A stretch of DNA of 64,000 nucleotides from Lepiota brunneoincarnata (Eukaryota > Basidiomycota > Agaricomycetes > Agaricales > Agaricaceae): contig JAEBUN010000001.1 in the NCBI GenBank assembly GCA_023014365.1, forward strand, positions 2,108,001 to 2,172,000, read 5' to 3'. The translations under genes were made by a program, and so were the position numbers. The notes beneath the pieces were generated by a model that was not told where the DNA came from, did not search any database, and saw only the letters and a list, made by a program, of their open reading frames with translations. Positions 25,601 to 40,351 of the stretch are shown here, piece by piece; the first letter of the stretch is position 1; the number at the start of each line of letters is the position of its first letter.

Positions 25601-27073
25601 CTTGCCACGAATACTACATACCCTTTTACCGACTCTCCCAGATTGTGCGTATATCTTAGCATAATTATCCCCTCCTCACCTCTCCCTCAGGCCTGCCACC
25701 AACCATCATCCAAGATATCTTTGGTACGCTCCTTTCGGGACTGGATGATTACTCAATAGACGAGCGTGGCGACGTCGGTTCATGGGTCCGAGTTGCTTGC
25801 ATCAAAGGGCTCACTTCTTACATCGAGGACATATTTTCCCTCGCTGAAAATATTAGGACCCTTGATGAATATCTCCCCATAGGGAAGTATCATAAAGCCG
25901 TGGCTGGCATTTTGAAGCAAGGAGTAGAGAGACTGGATAATGTCCGACAGGAAGCTGGATCATGTTTTCAGCGTTTATTGAAGTTGCAGCCAGTAGAATC
26001 ACCCGAAGGCACATTGTGCTTGCCTGGCTTTTACATGTTGGAGGAGTTGTTCGCGAAGGACGATACCCGTCGGCACAATCACTGCATCCTCCTCTTGGTG
26101 CTGTGGACGAGACAGCGGACTGGAGTAATGGGACTTGGCTATTCCCTCGAGCAGTTCGGTTGCTCGATAGTTCCGGAATATAGGCCATCCATTCTGAGAG
26201 GCCTTATCCTCAGTCTAGCCTCCAAGACTGACAGCATCGTAAGCGGGCGATATTTCTCTTTTCGTCCAGTCTTATTGAATGTCCCCCCCCCCACCAGCAA
26301 AGACCGGCTTCAACAAGCATCGCTGCATACGCCAAGTCCCTGCCCGTATCAGGCGATGTCAAGTATTCGCTTTTATGCATGGTCATGGATATCGTACAAC
26401 TCGCCAAGGCCAATTTCACCTTCAACGCAATTGTCATCCCAGTGCTTCAAACGTTTACTATACTGCTTGAAGCCGATGCTCTTCGGTCACTAGGAGATCA
26501 TCCTCAGGGAATAGACTGGTGAGACTGATGCAGGGAACGCACGAGCCTGTTTCTAACTTTCGATCCAGCTTATCTGAGTTGCTGGATCTATCCACCCGGA
26601 ACATTGGCCGATTGAAGAGTGTACAGAGGATCCACGAATCAATGAAAATGTATGAAATCTCCGTTGTCTGTAGGAATTGTGATCTGACAGACAACATATA
26701 GAACCACTAACCTCGTTACTTTCAAAGCCATTTCCGGAAAAGCTATCCCTCGTCTTGACAACTTCCTTGCGCATCCATTTCCCCGCGTAAGTGATCAAAA
26801 AACATATACTTTAATGTTTATGAAAACGGTCCCGAAACGCTTTAGACTCGTGCGGATGCGGCTGAATATATGTACCTGCTGTTGCAAAGCACTGACGCCA
26901 TAGAAATCGACGAGGAGGCAGAGGAAATTCTTTTGGAAACTGAATGGTAGGGGATATGACACTCGCCCCAGGACAAGGTACCTAACTTAGCCCCCAGGTC
27001 CTCCGAAGATATCGGGATGATTAGAGCTGCATCTTCGAGGCTGCTAGCGTTACTGTTGTCTACAGCGATGTAA
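22667..27073 (+). CDS. Tubulin-specific chaperone D (beta-tubulin cofactor D)
   Basis: A HEAT/armadillo-type protein that captures beta-tubulin from cofactor A and builds the alpha/beta-tubulin supercomplex in the cytosol. Family landmarks in order: LGEYQEQAYLLDPFLENLVAP, RGYKT then ARFFPHEIDD, MLWLSLIAMIPFDL, IIRWSAAKGVARIAERL, STWHGATLACAEMARR, GVRDAAAYVLWSLART, HIRRAASAAFQEHVGR, SLFPHGIDVL, HWDPAMRELGSQSL, DDYSIDERGDVGSWVR, DWSNGTWLFPRAVRLLD and the C-terminal RADAAEYMYLLLQS. The coding region has about 20 short introns, including an inferred 47-nt one (GTCGGC...GACAG, near 26069-26115) just before DWSNGTW. One break remains: after LLD, GAT AGT TCC GGA runs into TAG at 26181, while one fewer base gives IPEYRPSILRGL in the next frame. 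No intron can bridge it. The rest of the gene is intact, so a consensus error or a recent mutation is likely. Confidence 0.9.
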
Positions 27074-27252
27074 CTAGGAAATCAGGCCGGATAGACCCAA
27101 CCCGTGGGAAACTGATGTCATATATGGGCAATTCTTACCGAGATTGTGCAGTTTAAGCTATTCGACTCTGCTCTCATCCGACGAGGAGAGTCTGTGATCT
27201 CATTCGTCGCCTCGGTCCACGCCCTCCACCGCCCTATTGCTTAGATCCAACC

Positions 27253-29390
<2,138 letters not shown>

Positions 29391-31029
29391 GCAGTAGTCG
29401 CTACTTCGTCTACCCGACACTTCTTGGACTATTTGTCCTAGCCCCCCTCTGTTTTAATCGATGATATATTCTTTCACTACCGACCCTTGATCAGGGTTTC
29501 ATCGTCAGGGTTTCAGTCCCAGGGCCCCTTGCACTCCCACTGGCGGCTGGCAGGTGAGCAGCCATTTCCCGTTGTTTGGGTGTGGGCTCTGGCTCAGCGC
29601 CCATATCACACACGGCCGAGGCATGGTATCTTGGTGTCTGGAAACGGTGGTGATAGCGCAGCATCTTGACTTTCTCCGAGCTCGTCAAAACCAATTTACT
29701 ACGAGTGGGCTTATTTTTGTCATTCGGGAGATGAAAAGTTTGATATCTTTCGAGGAGTCATGGGCTCTGTTCCGAGGTTGGTGGAAATGGCGTGGCAGGC
29801 GAAAGGCAGGGACAGAAAAGCCAGACGGCTAGATGGCAAGGTTTGCCCATTGTGACTACTGGTGGAGCTAGGAGCAGCGTCTAGCTGCAGGTGGCTGCCT
29901 TGTCTCAAAACTGTTGCAAGACTGCGTGTGGCCATGTGTCTGCGCGTGGTCTGTGCATTCTAGGAGCAACAGTCTGGGAAGATGTTCAAATGGAGATGAA
30001 TTGACAGCGGGTTTTTCATGGCCATAAATTGCGAGAGTTTTCAGATGTTGGCGAGAGAACAAATGGTATGAAATTTAATTTGAGAGAAGCCCGTTTGGGC
30101 ATGTTGAAAGCGAATCTTGATGTGATGTCTGATGGAGATTGGAATGTGAGGCTTTACTCGAATCGTCTACCCGCGAACATTTTCAGTGTCTCGAGTGATC
30201 GTTAGACCGTGACTATACACGTTGCATGCTGCGTGGCCTGTGTTTTTAAGGCGTAGACTACTGTCGTTGTGTTAGTGGTGATCCGGAGCTTGGGGGGGAA
30301 AGAAGGAATGTATCGGTTATGTTTTTTTTTTCTTCTCGGCTAGGAAGACACATCATGGTGCATGTTTGGTACCGACACGAGGAGCAAAACAGCAAGCTAG
30401 TGTATCATGTGTAAAGTGGGTCCTGCGAAGTGGAAGTGGCATGGAGATTTTATTAGCGGCGATGCGACATCTCGGGCCCATGTTAACTATTTGGGTCAGT
30501 TCTGTGTTGTTCGGATTTTTCGGAGAAGATGATGGAGGCGCAGACGTGGTTCCGCAGAAGACGGTGCTAGTGCTGCTGATAATCTGGCGTCGGTGTTGGT
30601 GGCCTTTTGGAGGGGCGTTAGTTTGGTTACGGCTATAGTGGCGGTATCTGGATAGAACAGTGGTACGGGACAGACCGAGATTTGATCTGGAAGGGACCGA
30701 AGTGATTTGTTGGGAAATCTGAGAGAAAAAGTTCGGACGTACACGATCATCTCCGCACGGTGGACGTCGTAGCGCGACAGCCTCGAGGGGTCGAGCAATC
30801 GGGGATTTCATGGTCGAGGTGAATTGCAGCGTGGGGAGCGCGTGTGGGACAACTACGGACCCGGTTTTCAAGGGGGCGATGGGCCTGAGAAGACGATGGC
30901 CTAGTACGTTGTCTGTCTACACCCACCACTCTCGCGCCATGTGTTCCTCCTCGCCCCTTACTTATATAGCCCCCTCCCCTTTCCTATCCCTCTTTTTTTT
31001 TCCGTGCCTTCCCCCACCCTCTTCCCCGT
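29391..31029. other. Intergenic 1.6 kb, V-ATPase B to TCP11-like gene
   Basis: The left part should be the 3' UTR of the V-ATPase gene and the right part the pyrimidine-rich promoter of the TCP11-like gene (a T/C tract just before 31030). On the minus strand an open frame from 30811 to 30353 begins MKSPIARPLEAVAL and is rich in Arg and Ser, somewhat like a mitochondrial presequence. It has no recognised domain and overlaps other open frames, so I do not call it a gene. Confidence 0.4.
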
Positions 31030-33559
31030 ATGGATGATCTTGCTCACGAGTTCCCGCTGAACCATCGCAAACGCAAGGCTCGTCAGGACGACCAGCAGGA
31101 CCAGGAGCCCAACGATGCCAGGCAAGACCGTGACAAAATCCTCCGTCCAGACTCCTCTGTCCGTCCTGCAAAGGCCCCTCGCCTCTCCTGGCTCTCACCC
31201 GACACCGGTCCCGCTCTGTGGAATGCCCCCTCCTCTCCGCAGGTCTCTAGCCCCCTCACCTCGCCCTCCGTGCCCGTGGCCTATCCCCACAAATCTTCTA
31301 AACCTGCTCGTGCGACCAGAGATGAGGTCATCTCTCCTCTCCTCTCCCCTAGCCACCAGCCCCCTTCGCCCTCTAAACTTGTCGCTTCCGATGTCGTCAG
31401 CGACCCGCCCGACAGCGACCTCGACGACATGACCGTCCCTCTCAAATCCAATCCCCTTCTGGTCCGATATCCGCAGCCCCCCCTTGCTCCCGACAGCGCC
31501 TCGTCCGCGCCCGCTGTTACACCGGACCTGACCTGGCTACACATCCCACCAATGGCTCCTCTCATCAATTGTCAGACCCTCAAGGACCTGGACTTTAATG
31601 AAATCATGCACAACACTTCCTTGCGTGCGTCTCGAAGCGATCGTCATCTCTTCGCCCTTGCCATACTCAATCTCCTCTGCGTGTAACAGGCCACGATATT
31701 TTGTTTGAAACTGGTTTACAGTTCAGACCGACCGGCAGTCGTCGAAAGAGAGAGTCTGTGGAACCCTATTGGGATGCAGTGTCTCGGGAAATCGAGTCTG
31801 GCTGTACTTGCGTTTCTTACGATGCATCCAGTCGGAAATATATCCCTACTGTCTGTGTTTGCGACTATATTCCCCTTCCCGTTGATGCGCCGCTTGCGGT
31901 CTCTCTTTCTCCATCCGTCATCACTGTCCGCACCCCCTCCCGCATTCGCAGTTTGCTCAATGAATTTCTCGATGTCCTCCTTCACGTGATACAACCATTA
32001 TCCATGCTCTCGGGCCCATACGTGAATCCAAATTTCCTTCAGGCCCCTATCCAAGAGCATGCAGCGCAAGCAGAGCATATACGTTCACTCTTTGACCCAG
32101 ATCTCATTGAACAGGAGCTCAAACACCGGGTCTTTGATCCCTCGGGTTTGTTCCAGGTAATAGGGACGACACTCAAGGCTCATTGTGCTCCCATGCGTGA
32201 TCACGCGGTCGACAGCATGATCGAAGCCGCCCAAGCCTGTGCTCCGGGGCGTACTGGAAACACCGGGGATGCCGTAAACGTTGTACGAACATGCCTCGAA
32301 ATACTCGAACTGATGAAACTGGTGAGTTATTGAACCTTACTCCGATAACGAACACGAATACAAATACTCTTTACGTCTAGGACATTGCCAATCACCAGAT
32401 GCAAACTCTGCGGCCCTTCCTCGTATACACTTCCGGCTCCTTTGAACGCAAAATGCTGAGGAGTCGACGGAGCATAGAACCTTCCTTGCCTATCACAAAA
32501 CAGTGGCTCCGGAGCGCGCACAACACATTCGTACTGCAACCGGAACCGATTAAGCACCCGCTACAACCTCAAGGCTTGCGATACACATCATTAGGCCAGA
32601 AGCAGCAACTATACATTTCTGTAGTTCGAAGCATCGTCGATCTGGCGTTTAACCCACCCCAATCCATATTCTCTTCAGCCTCGTCCTCCACAAGTCCCCC
32701 CTCTTCGCCTGTACTAGCCATATCTGACTATTCCCTCTCCCCTTTTCCTGAAACGCTTTATCTTGATCAACGACGCATCCAGACCCACACTTCCGAAATC
32801 GCAGATATCACGGCGCTATGGATGCTCCTTCTGCTTTACCGTCAACTCGCGGCCTCAGGTTCGAGTCAAGGCAAGTGTCAAAGAGAACTCTTGGACGAAT
32901 TTGCAGTACTCCTGAAAAGAGAGATTCGTGCCATTGGCCCTAAGCATCTTGGCTCCTGCTTCCTTATGGATACTTCTCCAGATAGCCCATCACCAGCTGG
33001 ATCTAGCCGAAGCCAGTCTACCGATAAGCTCAAGAGCGCGATGGATGACATCGTGTTACAGATTGCGCGTCGAGCAACCAACGCTCAGCGTGGGCAGAAA
33101 CCCTCGGAATCGACACCCTTATCTAGCGAATATGATGAAGCACTGGACGAGCGTACTGTGTCGATTGCGCGGAGTTGGGCCAAGACAAATATGAAGTCCG
33201 ATTCGGCCCTTAGGCGGCTGATGCACGGGAGGCTAAGGGAAGCAGTCTTTGAGAAGGTGCTTGCCGAGGTATACCCTGCACGCGCAGAGGCAGCACTGGA
33301 GAAGATAATGGGCCAAGAAGCTGACGGCCCTAGCGAAGTGTTGCTGTCATCACGCGATGGTCAAATGGTTGTGCTGCCGAAACCGCCACCTCCGCCACCT
33401 GTTACGATGAAGAAGCCAGTCGGTAAGGGTAATGGGCTGGAGTTGTTGGCGGCCGAGGTGCAATCACTCGTTGACAAGATCTCACTTTTGGTGGTCGTTC
33501 ACTTCAACGCTTATCTACCTCTATACGAAAAGGAGGAATTTATGCATGCTGTGCTGTAG
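31030..33559 (+). CDS. TCP11/Sok1-family protein
   Basis: Member of the T-complex protein 11 family, whose yeast representative Sok1 modifies PKA-dependent growth. The N-terminal 190 residues are Pro/Ser-rich and disordered, with a basic NHRKRKAR stretch. The conserved part starts at LDFNEIMHNTSL and continues with EPYWDAVSREIESG, the helical region around LLNEFLDVLLHVIQP, PDLIEQELKHRVFDPSGLF, CLEILELMKLDIANHQMQTLRPFL and the C-terminal helices to the stop at 33559. Intron 1 (about 31624-31689, GTGCGT...AACAG) and intron 2 (GTGAGT near 32321 to CTAG near 32380) are clear. There is an inserted Ser-rich linker in the middle, around SSASSSTSPPSSP. The reading frame is otherwise uninterrupted. 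Confidence 0.85.
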
Positions 33560-35470
33560 TCGATACGCACACGCAATTTCTTTTTTTTCTTTTTTTTCTT
33601 TTTACGCATTTTGATGCACCCTAGACTTCTTGTCGGGGGCAGCCTTTGGCCCTCGAATATTTAACACGACATTGTCGCATGGTCTAACTGTTATTCTGCA
33701 TATTTGCACATACCCTTTTTTTTTTTTGACTCTCTATTCACTTCGACCTTCATTTGGGCGGAGGGGGCGTCATATCCTTGCGATTTGCTCCCTGCGCCCT
33801 ACCCCCGAGCGGTGTCGCTGAACGATTGCACATTTAAGCCCTCAGGAGTTTTCTTTACGATTCTAGGAGACGCGGATGGTGGCGGGTGTTTTGATTGTCA
33901 TGATTCGCATACCTCAAATTTTAGTGTAGAGAAGATAACATGGATACAATCCTTTTCCCGGAGTTGCTCAACACACATTTGGACTCTGTATGTGGTGGTG
34001 CGCTCGTCATCTCTCGGGTGAGTGGAAGACGCTCGCCCTCAGAAGTTCCGATTCGCACTCATGCCAGAGGACTTTTGTCATTCATTTAGCGATTGTGTAA
34101 TCTGAGCGTGACAGGTGACAGAAAAATAACAGCATGAGTTTATAAGTGACAAAGCAAGAAGCAGAATATTAACCGATGGCCCTTTTTTTACGGAACGATG
34201 CGCGGAGCCGCAAGCGTTGGTGGAGTAAGCATCATTGAGAAGGGCCAGAGACTGGTTGATGTTTGTTTCGTTCGTCATATCATTCGGGCTCTTTCCACTC
34301 TACGCTCATTTGAGCTGCATTCTTCGTAATATTAGAAGTGCTCCTAATGCATCCGCAGTATTTGTCAAGGAGCTTCAGGTCTCCGGTCATTATAGACCAT
34401 ACCAGACAACGCATAGCGCCTCCTTATGCGGTGGGTCTTCTTCAAGGAGCTTCTAGCCCAACAAGAACTGAACGGCAGTAATTTCATTTTATAAAAAGAG
34501 AATGGCTATGCCCTTCGGCATTGGGCCCGTTCGTATCGCACCGCGGACAAAAGCGTCCTTTGGTGAAACCCATTTCGACACACGCGTTTGGGAGGCGTCA
34601 ATTATCGAGAGGGTCGCTACCGGGACCGGTAGTATGTCGTAGGTTATGGCTTTTTCCCTTATTTTGTCTGGTCCGTTCCGACACCGTGTCTTCGCAGCCC
34701 AAATTTGCCTTGGAGGAGAGAGCTCGGAGGCCATGAGGCTGCTTAATTGCTATAGGAAGAGGAAGAACAGACTCCGCGGAATCGCCGTCTTGCTGTTCAT
34801 CGTTACACGCGTTCATAGTCGCTCCCTTGACTGATTCATCTTCCAAAATTTCACCTGTGGTACATCAGTCAAGCTGCCAGTGCCATCGTTCATATGCTAA
34901 GCATTGACCAGAGCTGGGAGATAGATATGAATGGTGACAGAGAAGCAGAAGATCTCCATGAACACGTGCGCTTACTGTACAGACTTGCCCCTGCAAACAC
35001 CTATGCTATCATTGGCTCTGAGGACTTGAACGCATTTGGGTTTCGCTCCTGGTTCTGGTTACGAATCTTCCCAAGGAACCTTGATGAAAGAACGTCGTTG
35101 GAGACAGCGGCCGCCCATGTGCATCCAGAAACTAGCCAGGGAGTGGCAGGCGTGTCCCACCCACATGGCTCCGGTGAGAGGATCAGTCACATCTATGGCA
35201 ATCGCTGTGCGATGTTGTGGAAGATTGCGTGCGCTGCTTTAGCGTCATCATGCCTTATCATTCCTTCGGCAATATTCATACCGCCCGTGGCCGACTTGGA
35301 TACTCTCTTGGCTTCGAGCGTACTAGGAGCGCATACATTTGCGCTGGGTTTCATTTCGCAATTAGAAGGCACCATCTGGCGGGATTTCCCATTCCCATCG
35401 CATCATCTAGCTGCCCTTTCAGCACTCCAGTAGCTTAAGAAGAAGAAGAAGAAGAGGTGTCTCTTGACCC
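33560..35470. other. Intergenic 1.9 kb with two doubtful open frames
   Basis: T-rich tracts near 33578-33603 and 33716-33727 fit the 3' flank of the TCP11-like gene. A 179-codon open frame (34894-35433, +) and a minus-strand frame around 34489-34734 ending SKWVSPKDAFVRGAIRTG are present, but neither carries a domain I recognise. A GAA/AAG trinucleotide run lies at 35437-35456, just before the next start codon. Confidence 0.4.
34894..35433 (+). CDS. Doubtful open frame, 179 codons, no recognised family
   Basis: An uninterrupted frame from ATG to TAG with a hydrophobic stretch near its C-terminal half (IACAALASSCLIIPSAIFIPP). No domain is recognised, and two other open frames overlap it on the same strand, which weakens the case. 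It sits 38 bp before the amidohydrolase start, leaving little room for that gene's promoter, so it may be upstream transcribed sequence and not a gene. Confidence 0.2.
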   Translation: MLSIDQSWEIDMNGDREAEDLHEHVRLLYRLAPANTYAIIGSEDLNAFGFRSWFWLRIFPRNLDERTSLETAAAHVHPETSQGVAGVSHPHGSGERISHIYGNRCAMLWKIACAALASSCLIIPSAIFIPPVADLDTLLASSVLGAHTFALGFISQLEGTIWRDFPFPSHHLAALSALQ

Positions 35471-37565
35471 ATGCCGGGCATGTTATCAGAAGAGCCAAAG
35501 CATCACACTCGAGGGTCGGAGGATGTCTCGAGTTTATGGATCACCAACGTCCATTTACCTTCTCCTTTCCAACAATCCGAAAATGAATATGACGGCACTT
35601 GGACCGTAAAATGCCGTGGCGGCCTGGTCACAGAAGTGCACCGAAATGGCAGTCCCGAGCCAGGGACATCGGCGACCGAGGGAGTACAGATTTTGGACGC
35701 AGGAGGCAGTATTATGCTACCCTCGTATGTCACCTTTTACTGTGCATCTGACGATTATAGTTTAAGTGTCAAGCTGAATGAATCCGGACCAGGTTATGCC
35801 ACTCTCACATTCATCTCGACAAATGCTTCATCTTGGACAGGTGTGGCGACCTTACACAAGGGTAAGTGGGCCTATATCCTTTGTTTGTCCTACTAGAACC
35901 GCAGTCCCGGATACTCGATGGTGGTCGCGCTCTGGCACTTCGACACGTAACCCGACCACCTATTCGCTCTCCCTTTCTCTTTCATTTCGTGGGATTACTT
36001 CTTCTAGTGATTACCCAGAAACCCTAGTATATATAACTCATTTCCGACCATATAGGGATCTCAAGGAAGCATTGACAGTGACCGCGAAGGCTAAGGCAGA
36101 TTTTTCAATGAATTCAGATGACCTCTACCGCCGTGGAGCACGATTGATCGAAGAGAGTGTCGAAAACGGTGTCACTTCAATGCGTGCACATGTAGAAGTG
36201 GATTCCGTTGTCGGGTTTTCTTGCCTGGATGTGGCGTTGAAGCTCAAAGCTCAATACAAAGAGATATGTGATGTCCAGGTCGCGGGTGTGTCCCTGCCTT
36301 TTCTAATCGCTGAGAAATTATTTTCTCTCATTGTCGATGACCCTATCTCGTAGCATTTGCCCAGGAAGCGCTATTCCGGGATGCATCAGACATGGGGCCT
36401 GGGGAAAATTACACAATCCTCTGTCAGGCGGCGAAAAGAGAGGGAGTTTCTGTAATAGGGTCTGCCCCCTATGTTGAACCAACGAAAGAGCAGGCCAAAC
36501 GAAACATCAAGCTTGTTTTTGATGCTGCTACGGTGAAACCTGAACTGCCAACGCCGTCAGCTGTACCTCCACCTACTGCGAAGCTTCACGTCGACTTTCA
36601 CCTCGATTTCAGCCTAGACCCGACGGCTGAACCCCTCATTCATGAGGTGATATCACAAGCCAAGGCTTGGTACCGCCTGTGTGGCTTTGACCGCGTTGCC
36701 GAGGACAATTTGGATTCGATCAACCCCAACGCTGCGGCTGCTGAAAGCGACGTGGGGAATGAAGTAATTAGGCCATTACCATACGGTGCCAATCGTAACC
36801 CATTTAGACCACGTATCACCATCGGACATGCAACCCGCCTAGTACTCTTCACAGCAGTCGAGTGGCGTGCCCTAAGCGCAGCCATCGGAGACCTACCGAT
36901 CACTATTGTGGGCTTACCACAAACGGATATGTATCTTCAAGGACGAGTCCACCAAGGCGAACCAATGGGACCCCCACGGAGCGCGCTGCGTGTGTCATAT
37001 ATTGAAAAGGAGTATGGCCTGAAGATTGCAATGGCGGTTAACAATGTCAATAATGCATTCACGCCACAGGGATCTCTTGATCCTCTGAGTTCGCTCGTGA
37101 CCTTTGGTGTCGCGATTTTCCAAGCAGTGACCCAAAGGGATATTAGGATCTTGATTGTAAGCACTTTCTGTCGTCCTCGGGGGTTGCTTCCTAAACTTGT
37201 CGTGGTAGGAAGCAGTTACCTTGACATCAAAGCTCGCGATCGGACTCGTGGAAACGGGTCCAATACCAGCCACAGCTTCGCAACCCTCCGAGGATAAAAC
37301 AGACTACAGTGGCATGCATGGGCACGAGAGTGGCCAAAGAAGCCTCTGCCCAGTGTCCATTCCTGCGGATCTGTTCCCGACGCGCGGCGATCCTGCAGAC
37401 TTCGTGGTCCTACATGGAAATAAGAGCCTGCGATCTGCAGCGCTCCACCCGGCATTTGAACGTACGACTGTGAAGGCTGGGAAGATCGTCGCGAGACGTG
37501 GTATGTGGCGATGGGTATTGGGAGGTACTACTACTGAGGCCCCACCGAGGCCCGAGGCCCGATAG
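35471..37565 (+). CDS. CodA-like amidohydrolase (metallo-dependent hydrolase) with altered active site
   Basis: A TIM-barrel amidohydrolase related to bacterial cytosine deaminase. Spliced exons give the first metal motif as HSHIHLDKCF, followed by RAHVEVD, LHVDFHLDFSLD, TIGHATRL, VGLPQTDMYLQGR and AVNNVNNAFTPQGSLDP, in the same order as CodA. Compared with CodA, the catalytic Glu of its HCDE motif corresponds to Phe here (HLDF), and the metal-binding His-Asp of its GHDD motif corresponds to Asn-Asn (VNNVN). Similar substitutions are, as far as I recall, usual in the fungal branch of the family. The substrate is therefore unknown and cytosine deamination should not be assumed. The C-terminal RGDPADFVVLHG is the usual end of the fold. 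Introns lie near 35727-35792, 35873-36057, 36286-36353 and 37157-37209. The start is the first ATG of the exon (MPGMLSEEP). Confidence 0.83.
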
Positions 37566-38384
37566 TGGATGAAAGCACGCGGACGAACGGAGGTACTTGA
37601 TTACATACTACTACGCCAGACCAGGTATACTCAAATATGAATGTCGTTGTTAAGACATTCATTGACTACGTGGAAGCGATCGTATGGAAGTGTGCATGTG
37701 TGTGCATGCTGCTGTTGGATGCGATAGATACATATTGCACAGGGTGAGGGCAGGTAATGAAGTTTGGGTGCGTGTGTAATGCACATTTACCACGTTCTCT
37801 TTGTTCTGGGATTCTTCAATAGGGACTTGACTCAAGCCAATGCTCTATGTGCAGGTGGGTCAATGATCCTCGAGGTGACAGCTGAGGCATATTAAGCTGG
37901 CAAGGAAGATAAGCATCGCACCGGGCCGTGGTTTTGTATGATTAGCATGCTGAGACTGCATTGAGTCCAGCCGTCCACCCGGAAGAGAAGGCAAGAGTTG
38001 CACCGGGTCTGGGAGTAAAAATAGCACTGCGACTCGTAGCTAGGAACAAGTCGCTCAATTTATCAGATAAGCACGGTTCTAGCCAGGAACTGCAGTTATA
38101 TTTTAAGAGCTCTAGATCTACATTCGGACACGCAGGGTCTACCTCGTGTTGTCGGTCAGAAAATACATACTAACGGGTGTAGTGTACACGATGGAAAGGT
38201 TGACTGCAAGCTGTTCAAAACATGGAATTGAGACAAAGGAGTGTGATGTACGTCAGTGGCAGGCAACGAATTCAAGTACATAAACGAGTAACGACAGGCA
38301 AATACTATGAAGCACCAACCGATTAAAAACACGCCAGGGGGGAAACGAAGAGGACTCTATCGAGCTCATAACCGTCCACTGCCG
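37566..38384. other. Shared 3' flank, amidohydrolase and RGS genes
   Basis: The two genes are convergent, so this 819-bp interval must contain both 3' UTRs. A GT-rich stretch (GTGTGCATGTGTGTGCATGC) lies near 37689-37708. No coding sequence was recognised. Confidence 0.45.
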
Positions 38385-40351
38385 TCACAATCCTCTTTTC
38401 ATGGCATTCACCGCACAGGAATGGCCAATAACGACCCGCATACGACCCACGTAATTAGAAAACGCCAGTCCAGCACTTCGGACGACAATCTGCCACTGTC
38501 CTCTCACGATGATCGGGTTCAAGACCTTGGTGAGCGGGACGGCGAACGCCGGAACTGCTTTCACAAATCTGCCCCTCTTCTTCACACGCTCTGCCGTCTC
38601 TGCATCTTCGTGGGCCGTGGAACATGTTGAAATACTAAGAGTCGACTTGGAGGTTGCTGTCAGGTTTATACGCGACCTGGACTTCTTTGAATGCGGTCTT
38701 GACGAGAGATAAGGTGGCACGCCCCCCAAGAACATGGGGCCTGAACTAGGGCTACCAGGAGTTGGACCCCATTTCTTGAAGCTACACCTTGTCTGAACAC
38801 GGTCGACAAAATCAAGGAACCATTGCCATCTTCCCCTCGCTTCATCGTCCCATACCGACCTGGTAGTCATGTCTCTATTAGCGGCCGCTGATCCTCTGAA
38901 TTTGACAGGGGGAGGCGGAAGGCCGTCAAAGTCAAATTCTGACAGAGGCTGCCTCTTGACTGCTTCGTTGCCCAACTTCTCCAAGTCTTCCATCGCACGC
39001 TTCCGGTACCATCGTGCGGTCAACGATAGGATTTCTTCATTATCCCAATATCCAGACATATCAGTGACGGAAGGTGAGCGGAAGGGACCGATAAAGGTGG
39101 CGGTCGAGGTGAATGAATCGGGGGAGTTGGGTTCCTTGTCGAGTTCCATTTGTTTCTCCAGTTCCTTCTGCAGTTCTTGCCGTCGCAACCACTCTGCGTC
39201 GTTCTGTGGGTTACAGTATTCAACAAGGATAGGACAAGTCGACGGTCCTTCAATCGGGTTGGTCTCAATGTAAATTGGGGTGAGTTGAATGGACTGAGCT
39301 CCACGTGGGTAAGCGGCGCACGAGATATCGGAATACTCTGAAACAGAGGCCGCGGAAGAGGAAGCGTGGTGATCTGTGTGTGCTTGGCTATAACGGCGAG
39401 GGCGGGTGTATGCAGGCATAGGAGGAGAGGGAGGAAGGACCACAGGATGGGGAGGAACACGGGGACGAGAGTCAGACTGTCGAGCTTGCTTAGAGATAGG
39501 TGGCCTTGCAAGCTCGAATTTACGGAGTTGCCTGAGATCGCCAAAGATATAAACGCCGAGACAAACGCCATGAAGCGCACACAGGAGGATGGTTAGGCCA
39601 AGCCATGTGCCCGGGAAAGCGGTGAGCCTAAGCCACCTGGACTCGTTAACGACAAAGTTGGTGACGATGGGCGGGAGGAACCCAACGATCATAATAAAAA
39701 TGCCGGCGACAATACCGCAGAGCACACGACTGTTACCAACGTTATTCATCTGACCGTGGATAAATCGCCGGAGGCTTTGCTCCAACATACGTTTGGTCTC
39801 TGCCTCAACAGGCCCAAACAGGGAAGGATCCGGGTAGGGATCTTGGTCGGGCTTGTGGAATGGTGCAAGAATGACAGAGGGGAGATTGAGTTCGTATTGG
39901 GCATCAGGAGTGAAGAAGGTGTGCTTCGCGCGAGAATAAAACATTGCCAAGCGGGAGGCAGCATTAGAGGCACCGACAGCATCCTTGGGAGAATTGCGCT
40001 GCTTCTGCCATTCTGCATAGCGGCAACGGTATTCATGCAGCCAGAGAATGAAGTAGCTGGAAGAGGGTTGGGTCAATGGGTTGGTAGCATACAATGAGTA
40101 GCGGGAGTCGCGTACAGATTCTCTGGACACATTTCCACATACAGCAACCATTCCTCAAAATCCTTTAGACCTAATGGGGGGAGGTGTTTCCTGTCGAGTA
40201 CATCTTCGAGCCGGACGTTGAAGAGGGGGGTGACACCAAACGAGCGAACTTTTCCAACGGCCGGCGGAGGGTTGCAGAGGCGGGAGGGGAGAGCGAGGAT
40301 GGACTTGAAGGTGGGCTTGACGGTTGACGGTTGGGTCTGGACGGCTGCCAT
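38385..40351 (-). CDS. RGS-domain membrane protein
   Basis: Regulator of G-protein signalling fold at the N-terminus, then membrane segments, an architecture like fungal Rax1-type RGS proteins; it would bind or deactivate a G-alpha at a membrane. Exon 1 (from 40351) carries LEDVLDRKHLPPLGLKDFEEWLLYVEMCPENL. After a short intron the second exon continues YFILWLHEYRCRYAEW, which is the RGS core. Around the middle are hydrophobic segments RVLCGIVAGIFIMIVGFLPPIV and TWLGLTILLCALHGVCLGVYIF. The remaining 330 residues are Ser/Pro-rich and probably cytoplasmic. The end VLNPIIVRGQWQIVVRSAGLAF suggests a third membrane segment is cut short: a donor-like GTGGGT follows, so the true C-terminus may use one more intron than I draw. 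Start chosen as the first in-frame ATG. Confidence 0.82.

Noticed and set aside
30353..30811. Minus-strand open frame with a presequence-like start (MKSPIARPLEAVAL)
   Set aside because: No domain is recognised, a second frame overlaps it with equal quality, and it lies where promoter and 3' flanks are expected.
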